Source: Nitrososphaerota archaeon
GTDB taxonomy: Archaea; Thermoproteota; Bathyarchaeia; Bathyarchaeales; Bathycorpusculaceae
Assembly: GCA_031283385.1 (NCBI GenBank)
Contig: JAITBW010000124.1
Location: 1 to 12,547, forward strand
Direction: 5' to 3'
Length of the DNA stretch: 12,547 nucleotides
Shown here piece by piece: positions 1 through 4,956 of this stretch (positions are counted from its first letter, which is position 1; each line of letters begins with the position of its first letter). The notes beneath the pieces are model-generated. The model worked only from the letters and a program-made list of their open reading frames with translations. It did not search any database and was not told the DNA's origin. A program made the translations under genes and the position numbers.

Positions 1-13
1 AACAAAAATGATG

Positions 14-481
14 TTAATCTTTGTTTACACCATGTCGCACTTTAACTGCGACACCTGTTTTAAATGCGCGAATTTCTGGTGCAGAGAGATTTGCGCGTCC
101 AACTGCCAAGAGTTGTCTATTCTCATCAACTATTATAACTTCGTCTTTTGCGCGAATTTCATCATCTACTTGAACAACATGAACTGCAAAAACATCGCCG
201 CCTGCTGCGATGTATTGTGAGACCTCATTTTTTAACGTGATAAGTCCTTTTGCTTCTGGAATGTTTTCAACTATGTATTTGGCGACTTTGAGGCTTAGGG
301 AAAATAGGCCGTCCGTTGGTCTTAGTGTTGCTAGGCGTTCTTTGTTGAGGTTGATAAAGCGTATTCTGCCTGTGCGTTTTGATAGTTCAAAAGTTACGTT
401 TTCTGGGAATAATTTTTTGCCTACGTTTTTGCCAAATTGGTAATCCGCTATGCTCCAGATTTTATCCAGTTGCTTTTCCAT
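14..481 (-). CDS. PUA-domain RNA-binding protein, ArcTGT/ArcS C-terminal type
   Basis: A 155-residue protein starting at ATG (479-481). Residues 1-75 contain the ADYQFG block (12-17), SKRTGRIR (34-41) and LATLRPTDGLFSL (50-62); residues about 78-152 form a PUA domain with DVFAVHVV (96-103), a DEVIIVDE strand (113-120), LLAVGRA (124-130) and the closing GVAVKVRHG (143-151). This layout matches the stand-alone archaeal PUA family and the C-terminal part of archaeosine tRNA-guanine transglycosylase and archaeosine synthase. PUA domains bind structured RNA, usually tRNA or rRNA. In some archaea, such as Thermoplasma, ArcTGT is split and its PUA half is a separate gene; this could be such a half, but no catalytic TGT gene lies in the window. 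It is transcribed divergently from mbf1. The leader has only a weak GGGA motif at 490-493. Family assignment is firm; the exact substrate is not known. Confidence 0.85.
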   Translation of the reverse strand: MEKQLDKIWSIADYQFGKNVGKKLFPENVTFELSKRTGRIRFINLNKERLATLRPTDGLFSLSLKVAKYIVENIPEAKGLITLKNEVSQYIAAGGDVFAVHVVQVDDEIRAKDEVIIVDENRQLLAVGRANLSAPEIRAFKTGVAVKVRHGVNKD

Positions 482-514
482 TATATATTCCCGTGATTAG
501 TTCCCTTTTGTTTC

Positions 515-532
515 GATAAGTATAAACTTATC
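515..532. promoter_or_regulatory. Palindromic bidirectional promoter/operator candidate
   Basis: GATAAGTATAAACTTATC is a perfect inverted repeat with 7-bp arms (515-521 and 526-532) and a 4-bp centre. It lies in the 84-bp gap between the divergent PUA gene (start 481) and mbf1 (start 566). Read on the plus strand it holds GTATAAA; on the minus strand it holds TTTATA, a canonical archaeal TATA box. Each TATA-like core is about 40 bp from its start codon. Transcription starting about 25 bp downstream would give leaders of about 15 nt on both sides. Use of one box in both directions, or binding of a dimeric regulator here, is inference. Confidence 0.5.
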
Positions 533-565
533 ATGTTAAATAAATAATTTAAAGGTGAAAGTACT

Positions 566-1165
566 GTGAGATGCGAAGTTTGTGGACGCAAAATTCACGC
601 TGATCCAATTCGAGTAAATATTGAAGGTGCGAAATTAACTGTTTGTGCTGAATGTGCTAAACATGGGAAACTTATTTATCCTGACGAAGAACGCTCTGCG
701 CCTAAATCGCCATTTCTAATTGTTTCGTCAGGCAGTAGTAGTGGTGTAGGTTCTGCTGCAGCTCCATCCACAGGAGCAGCTAAACCAAAGAAACCGCCAC
801 AGCTAGTGCAGAAGAAGCGAAATCTTGTTGCAAAAGTAGAAATCACTCAAGAACTCGTTGAAGGATATGCTGCCCTAATTCGTGTCACCCGAGAAAAACT
901 TGGTTATTCGCATGAAGAGCTTGGCTTAAAAATTAGTGAACGTGCTTCAGTTTTGAAACATGTTGAACTTGGTAAAATGGTGCCAAACGATTTGCTTGTT
1001 AACAAACTTGAACATACATTAAAAATAAAGCTGCTTGTTCCTATAGAAGAAGAGAAACCTGTGCCAACTATGGCGGCAGGTAAGAATCAGGAGATGACGT
1101 TGGGTGATCTTATTGAAATTGATAGTGGTTCTGCGGAGGAGCATAAGGGACGAAAGCAATCATAG
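566..1165 (+). CDS. mbf1: Archaeal multiprotein bridging factor 1 (MBF1)
   Basis: A 199-residue protein with the archaeal MBF1 layout: an N-terminal zinc ribbon (C3, C6, C27, C30), a low-complexity Ser/Gly/Ala/Pro linker (about 45-80), then an XRE/Cro-type helix-turn-helix domain (about 97-155) with the family blocks RVTREKLGYSHEELGLKI (106-123) and SVLKHVELGKMVPND (128-142). The segment MTLGDLIEI (177-185) is also typical. In eukaryotes MBF1 bridges activators and TBP; archaeal MBF1 is ribosome-associated and its cellular role is less settled. The GTG start at 566 is chosen because the zinc ribbon begins at residue 3 and GGTGA (554-558) lies 7 nt upstream. The tail after LIEI is about 14 residues long and its coding sequence overlaps the ribosome binding site and start region of hflX, so the two genes look translationally coupled. 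Confidence 0.93.
   Translation: MRCEVCGRKIHADPIRVNIEGAKLTVCAECAKHGKLIYPDEERSAPKSPFLIVSSGSSSGVGSAAAPSTGAAKPKKPPQLVQKKRNLVAKVEITQELVEGYAALIRVTREKLGYSHEELGLKISERASVLKHVELGKMVPNDLLVNKLEHTLKIKLLVPIEEEKPVPTMAAGKNQEMTLGDLIEIDSGSAEEHKGRKQS
1135..1141 (+). promoter_or_regulatory. Strong Shine-Dalgarno site for hflX that decides the start
   Basis: GGAGGAG lies inside the 3' end of mbf1. It is among the strongest ribosome binding motifs seen in the window, and the spacer to the ACG codon at 1150-1152 is 8 nt, an optimal distance. The first conventional start in the hflX frame (GTG 1240) is about 100 nt away and has no comparable motif next to it. The site therefore argues for initiation at or very near 1150. 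Confidence 0.55.
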
Positions 1166-2415
1166 CTCAGAGGCGTCTTAATCGTGAGGCGTCAAGTCTT
1201 GTCGAGTTAAAGTCTCTTGCGCAGACAGCAGGTTATACAGTGGTTGGTTCTCTTGAGCAGACGCGACCTCCTGATTCTAGGTATCAGATTGGTGCAGGGA
1301 AAGTTGAAGAGCTTGCAAATTTGGTAAAGGAAACAGGTGCTTGTAAAGTAATTTTTGATAATTCTTTACGTATGTTGCAGAATTATAATCTTGCTAAAGC
1401 TACAAAGGTTGAAGTTATTGATAGGTTTCAGCTTATTTTAGAGATTTTTGCTCGTCGTGCTACAACTACTGAGGCTCAGTTACAGATACAGTTGGCAACT
1501 TTGCAAAATGAGCTTAGGCATGCCAGAGAGAAAGTTCGTTTATGTAGGGGTAGTGAGCAGCCGGGTTTTATGGGTATAGGTGTTTATGAAGCGGATGTTT
1601 ATCGTGATGCTATTAAAGCTCAGGTTCAAACGATTCTTAAAAAGCTTAAAGAGATTCGTACAAAGCGTATTTTGCAGAGGGTGCGGCGTACAGAGCTTGG
1701 GTTTTTATCTGTTTCATTGGCGGGTTATACAAGTGCTGGTAAGAGTACTCTTTTTAATACTCTTACTGAAGCGGATGCGATGGTTGATAGGACATTGTTT
1801 ACTACTCTTTCAACTATGACGCGTATGGTAAAGTTTTCTAATCGTAAATTTCTATTAACTGATACTGTAGGGTTTATTGATCGTTTGCCAATTTCGTTAA
1901 TAGAAGCTTTTCATTCAACACTTGAAGAGACCATTTATTCTGATTTAATCATTTTTGTTTTAGATTTAGATGAGCCTCTTGAGTTGATTGAAAAAAAACT
2001 TGGGGTTTGTCAAGATACTATTAATCGTTTAGGTGCAGGTGAGATTCCTCAGATTACTGTGTTAAATAAAGTTGATAGGATTGATCCTGAAGATATAGAT
2101 CAAAAATTTGAGGCTTTAAAGGATAAAGTTCAGAATCCTCTTTTGATTTCAGCAAAAAAAGGCACTAATCTTGATGTGTTAAAAGCTCAGATTGTAAGAA
2201 TGTTGGAAAATTATGTGAAGGGCAGTTTTTCTGTGCCATTAACTGAAGAAGTGATGCCTTTTCTTTCTTGGGTTCATAAAAAAGCTGAAGTTAAAAAAGA
2301 AGAATTCTTAGGTGACCATGTAGAGGTAACATTTGAAGTTGATCCTCAGGTAGCTGAGCAGATAAGAAGTAAAGTGGAAAAACTCGATGGAAAATACGCC
2401 AAATCAGTTAATTGA
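1150..2415 (+). CDS. hflX: HflX-type ribosome-associated GTPase, probable non-canonical ACG start
   Basis: TRAFAC-class GTPase of the HflX family; bacterial members bind 50S subunits and split stalled ribosomes. Numbering from GTG 1240, the HflX N-domain covers about 1-110 and a helical linker about 110-152. The G domain follows, with G1 GYTSAGKST (162-170), switch I FTTLSTMTR (187-195), G3 DTVGF (208-212), G4 NKVD (276-279) and G5 SAKKG (304-308), then a C-terminal domain of about 60 residues. The open frame continues upstream of 1240 to a stop at 1144-1146 and encodes KAIIAQRRLNREASSL and onward, which matches the beginning of HflX N-domains (compare Sulfolobus HflX). No ATG, GTG or TTG exists in that stretch. 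ACG at 1150 sits 8 nt after GGAGGAG and would give 421 residues beginning M-KAIIAQRR. The start overlaps the mbf1 end by 16 bp, and the 3' end overlaps trm56 by 29 bp. The family is certain; the start is inferred. A conservative start is 1240 (391 residues). Confidence 0.93.
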   Translation, partial: TKAIIAQRRLNREASSLVELKSLAQTAGYTVVGSLEQTRPPDSRYQIGAGKVEELANLVKETGACKVIFDNSLRMLQNYNLAKATKVEVIDRFQLILEIFARRATTTEAQLQIQLATLQNELRHAREKVRLCRGSEQPGFMGIGVYEADVYRDAIKAQVQTILKKLKEIRTKRILQRVRRTELGFLSVSLAGYTSAGKSTLFNTLTEADAMVDRTLFTTLSTMTRMVKFSNRKFLLTDTVGFIDRLPISLIEAFHSTLEETIYSDLIIFVLDLDEPLELIEKKLGVCQDTINRLGAGEIPQITVLNKVDRIDPEDIDQKFEALKDKVQNPLLISAKKGTNLDVLKAQIVRMLENYVKGSFSVPLTEEVMPFLSWVHKKAEVKKEEFLGDHVEVTFEVDPQVAEQIRSKVEKLDGKYAKSVN

Positions 2416-2974
2416 TAGTAGACCAAAAATTGTTGTTTTAAGGTGGGGTCACCGTATTCATAGAGACTCTCGATTAACTACTCATTGCGCTTTAACCGCT
2501 CGTGCTATGTGTGCGTCAGGCTTTATTCTCTCAGACATTGAGGACAAGTCTATAGAGAAAACTGTGAAAAGCATTACAAAGCATTGGGGTGGCGATTTCA
2601 CTTTCAACATGGGTCTTAATTGGCGTAGCGTTGTCCGTGACTGGAAAAGCCAAGGCGGCATTGTAGTTCACTTAACCGCTTATGGCGAAAATATTCAAAC
2701 AAGCAACGTCTTATCTCATATACGTGAAACAGGAAAAAACATTCTTCTCCTAGTGGGCAGTCAAAAAGTTCCTGGAGAATTCTATAGCACAGAAATTTCT
2801 GATTTTAACATAGGCGTTGGAAATCAGCCTCATAGCGAATGTAGCGCGTTAGCAATTTTTTTAGATCGTTACTTTGAAGGTAAAGAGTTAACAGTAGATT
2901 TTGAGAAAGCTGAAGTGAAAATTATTCCTCAAAAGCATGGCAAAAACATTAAAGTTAATGAAGAAAAAACGTAA
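2387..2974 (+). CDS. trm56: tRNA (cytidine-56-2'-O)-methyltransferase Trm56
   Basis: SPOUT-class, SAM-dependent enzyme that methylates the 2'-O of C56 in the T loop of archaeal tRNAs. The 195-residue protein shows the family signatures in order: VLRWGHRIHRDSRLTTHCALTARA (within 17-40), the central IVVHLTAYG (92-100), and the C-terminal trefoil-knot SAM site made by LLVGSQKVPGEFY (121-133), NIGVGNQPHSE (141-151) and the helix ALAIFLDRYFEG (154-165). The short charged tail after 180 is poorly conserved in the family. ATG 2387 is the only usable start before the conserved core. It lies inside the last codons of hflX, so translation is probably coupled to that gene; no strong Shine-Dalgarno is seen. 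Trm56 next to TFE is a known archaeal arrangement, and tfe follows after 61 bp. Confidence 0.95.
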   Translation: MENTPNQLIDSRPKIVVLRWGHRIHRDSRLTTHCALTARAMCASGFILSDIEDKSIEKTVKSITKHWGGDFTFNMGLNWRSVVRDWKSQGGIVVHLTAYGENIQTSNVLSHIRETGKNILLLVGSQKVPGEFYSTEISDFNIGVGNQPHSECSALAIFLDRYFEGKELTVDFEKAEVKIIPQKHGKNIKVNEEKT

Positions 2975-2988
2975 GTGTGTACGAAGAG

Positions 2989-2997
2989 TTTTATGTA
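2989..2997 (+). promoter_or_regulatory. Possible internal promoter ahead of tfe
   Basis: The 61-bp gap between trm56 and tfe contains TTTTATGTA preceded by purine-rich CGAAGAG, a plausible TATA box with BRE. A start about 25 bp downstream (near 3018-3022) would give a leader of about 15 nt that carries AAGG (3022-3025) before the ATG. This matches the short-leader layout inferred elsewhere in the window. The assignment is weak because the region is AT-rich and read-through from upstream genes is equally possible. Confidence 0.33.
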
Positions 2998-3035
2998 TCA
3001 AAATATTGTATTAGTGCAATTAAGGAAAACTGAGC

Positions 3036-3548
3036 ATGTTGTCAACAATCGATGATACAACTTTAATGAAAGTGGCTAACGCTCTTGGAGCTGAAGAAGC
3101 TGTTGTACTTATTGAGCACTTAAAGGGCGTAGACGAGATAACAGACGATGAAATAGCCAATAAAACAGGCATACGCTTAAACAGTGTCCGCAAAATCCTC
3201 TATAAACTCTATGACCACTCCCTTGTAAGCTTACGCAGAACACGCGACCCTAAAACAGGCTGGTTTATCTTTCACTGGAAACTTCAACCCGGTCAACTTG
3301 AAGGCTTTATATTAAGCCAAAAACGTCGAGTACTTGAAAAACTCAGTGTCCGCCTTGAATATGAACAAAATCATGACTTTTATTTCTGCAACACTGCAGA
3401 ATGTAAACGCGTTCCATTCGAAGAAGCAGTAGAACTTGTCTTCCACTGCAACACATGCGGTAAACCCTTAGCGCATTTTGGAAACGAACAAATGATCAGC
3501 AAACTTTCAGAAAAAGTGACACATCTAAGGAAGGAACTCGGTGAATAA
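3036..3548 (+). CDS. tfe: Transcription initiation factor E, alpha subunit (TFE)
   Basis: Archaeal homologue of TFIIE-alpha, which helps open the promoter and stabilises the RNA polymerase pre-initiation complex. The 170-residue length fits the family. Residues 1-85 form the winged-helix domain, with DDEIANKTGIRLNSVRKILY (37-56) as helix-turn-helix and the wing around DPKTGWFIFHWKL (71-83). A charged coiled linker (about 87-112) leads to a zinc ribbon whose ligands are C118, C123, C138 and C141. The spacing of the first pair (C-x4-C) is wider than the usual C-x2-C, which appears to be tolerated in TFE. The C-terminal helix (149-170) is intact. ATG 3036 starts immediately before the conserved domain. 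The last 8 bases overlap the start of the HD-domain gene, so the two are co-translated. Confidence 0.95.
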   Translation: MLSTIDDTTLMKVANALGAEEAVVLIEHLKGVDEITDDEIANKTGIRLNSVRKILYKLYDHSLVSLRRTRDPKTGWFIFHWKLQPGQLEGFILSQKRRVLEKLSVRLEYEQNHDFYFCNTAECKRVPFEEAVELVFHCNTCGKPLAHFGNEQMISKLSEKVTHLRKELGE

Positions 3549-4065
3549 ACCGCTTCCCAACAGGGAGCAAGCCATAGAAATCCTACAAAAAAACAACTGC
3601 TCACCAAAAGTAATAACACACTGCCAAACAGTAGCCTCATTAGCTCTCGAAATAGCCGAAAAATTTAAAGCAAAAAATTACCCTATAGACTTAGCTCTAA
3701 TTGAAGCAGGCGCACTTTTACATGACCTCGGCCGCTCTAAAACTCATAGCATAAACCATGCCATTGAGGGCATGAAACTTGCACAAGCCGAAGGTCTGCC
3801 CGACCCAGTAATTTGCATTATTAAACGACACGTAGGAGCCGGCATTACAGATGAAGAAGCAGAACAACACAAATGGCCAAAAGACAACTATATCCCCCAA
3901 ACATTAGAAGAAAAAATTGTCTGCTACGCTGACAAATGCATCAGCGGCAACGACCGCGTCCCCGTGGAAACAACAATAAAACAGCTACACGACCAAAAAT
4001 TAGACGACGCCGCCGAAAGAGTTAGAAAACTCTACAACGAAATAATCAGCCTACTTGAGAGGTAA
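3541..4065 (+). CDS. HD-domain (HDIG type) predicted metal-dependent phosphohydrolase
   Basis: A 174-residue protein of the HD superfamily, resembling the small stand-alone archaeal HDIG proteins. Metal and active-site candidates in order are H27 (in ITHCQTV), H61-D62 (LLHDLGR), H73 (or H68), H97 (KRHVGAG) and D131 (CYADKC), which together reproduce the H...HD...H...H...D pattern. Known members of the superfamily hydrolyse phosphate esters of nucleotides, cyclic nucleotides or nucleic acids; the substrate of this family is unknown. The GTG start at 3541 is chosen because it is preceded by a purine-rich Shine-Dalgarno (AAGGAAGG, 3527-3534) and the homologous region begins soon after. It overlaps tfe by 8 bp and is followed 5 bp later by the DUF2110 gene. 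This implies shared expression with TFE, and a link to transcription or RNA metabolism is possible but unproven. Confidence 0.85.
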   Translation: MNKPLPNREQAIEILQKNNCSPKVITHCQTVASLALEIAEKFKAKNYPIDLALIEAGALLHDLGRSKTHSINHAIEGMKLAQAEGLPDPVICIIKRHVGAGITDEEAEQHKWPKDNYIPQTLEEKIVCYADKCISGNDRVPVETTIKQLHDQKLDDAAERVRKLYNEIISLLER

Positions 4066-4070
4066 CAACA

Positions 4071-4826
4071 TTGACAAAACTAACCTTATTTACAAAAGCA
4101 TACAATAAAGGACAACTTAGACAGATAGAAGAATCGTTACAGACAACATTTGAAGATCTAGATGCCCAAATACAAATTTTAGGCAACCCAGTTAACAGAT
4201 GGGTACAAGTAGAAGTAACAGGCGAAGACGAAAACGTAGCAAAAAGCTACATAACCAAACAAATAGGAACCTGCCCAAATAACATACATGAAATTTCAAC
4301 AGGATCTGAATTGAAAGGATACATCCAAAAAATAACTAACACAGAAACATTACTAATTGATATCGGCATATTAGAACCAAAAACAATCTGCGCAAATATC
4401 CCTCTTGCAACCATACAGACTCAACTATTAGACGGAAAAGATGTACCACTCAAAAAAATCGCCGAAATATTTGCATTAAGCACTGATTTGCCCATTAACA
4501 TCAAAATCACTGCTACACCTGATACTGGTAACACACTTGAAGCAGAACTTTCAATAACACAAACATCAATGTTTAAAAATTGGCAAGACTCACTTTTGGA
4601 TCGCCTCATAATTTTAGGCACAACCCTCGATGAAGTTACCTCAACCCTTGAACGTACACGATTAAACCGCGATGTTATCAATACGGAATCACTCGGATTA
4701 TTCGAACAAATACTCACCTGTAAATTAGGTACAGACGCTACAGGTCTCATTCCAAGAATAGGCCGTTACATGCGCAATACCAAATTCTTAGTGTTTAACC
4801 CCAAAAAACTGGAATTTAAAACATAA
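4071..4826 (+). CDS. DUF2110 family archaeal protein
   Basis: A 251-residue soluble protein recognised as DUF2110, an archaea-specific family of unknown function often found near TFE. Visible parts are an N-terminal alpha/beta region (1-70) with the family block NRWVQVEVTGEDENVAKSYI (42-61); a middle section beginning KGYIQKI (82-88) and LLIDIGI (94-100), which resembles the start of an S1/OB-like beta barrel; IPLATIQTQLLDGKDVPLKKIAEIFAL (within 110-136); and a C-terminal part ending GLIPRIGRYMRN (225-236). The RNA-binding suggestion from the S1-like segment is inference. The TTG start at 4071 is supported by GAGGT (4059-4063) 7 nt upstream and by the conserved LTLFTKAYN beginning at residue 4. 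It appears to be the last gene of the plus-strand run, because a hairpin followed by a T-rich stretch lies 70 bp downstream. No membrane segment or signal peptide is seen. Confidence 0.85.
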   Translation: MTKLTLFTKAYNKGQLRQIEESLQTTFEDLDAQIQILGNPVNRWVQVEVTGEDENVAKSYITKQIGTCPNNIHEISTGSELKGYIQKITNTETLLIDIGILEPKTICANIPLATIQTQLLDGKDVPLKKIAEIFALSTDLPINIKITATPDTGNTLEAELSITQTSMFKNWQDSLLDRLIILGTTLDEVTSTLERTRLNRDVINTESLGLFEQILTCKLGTDATGLIPRIGRYMRNTKFLVFNPKKLEFKT

Positions 4827-4895
4827 CTCCAGACTATAGATACCCATAAAAAATAGCCAGAAAACCCTTACACGCACACTTTTCACATCTAACAT

Positions 4896-4935
4896 GCGTC
4901 TGTATTGTGCAAATACGCCAATAGACGCTTTTATT
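4896..4935 (+). terminator. Hairpin plus T-rich terminator for the mbf1-DUF2110 run
   Basis: The stem GCGTCT (4896-4901) pairs with AGACGC (4923-4928). An inner stem GTATT (4902-4906) pairs with AATAC (4912-4916) around a 5-nt loop, with a 6-nt bulge on the 3' side. TTTTATT follows at 4929-4935. An alternative pairing, GCGT with ACGC (4915-4918), is also possible. Archaeal termination depends mainly on U-rich tracts, so the hairpin may help or may act in mRNA stability. It lies between two convergent genes. Confidence 0.5.
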
Positions 4936-4939
4936 AGTC

Positions 4940-4945
4940 AAAAAA
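4940..4945 (-). terminator. Oligo-T terminator for the surface-protein gene
   Basis: On the minus strand six consecutive T (4945-4940) begin 12 bp after the stop codon at 4957. This short U-tract fits archaeal U-dependent termination. It abuts the terminator of the convergent plus-strand run, so the 130-bp gap seems to isolate the two transcripts. No small gene is visible in the gap. Confidence 0.4.
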
Positions 4946-4956
4946 GTGAAATTTTA

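Noticed and set aside
1150..1165. Programmed frameshift fusing MBF1 to HflX
   Set aside because: The two frames overlap only 16 bp, no slippery sequence is evident, and the strong Shine-Dalgarno with optimal spacing to ACG 1150 explains the arrangement as ordinary overlapping genes.
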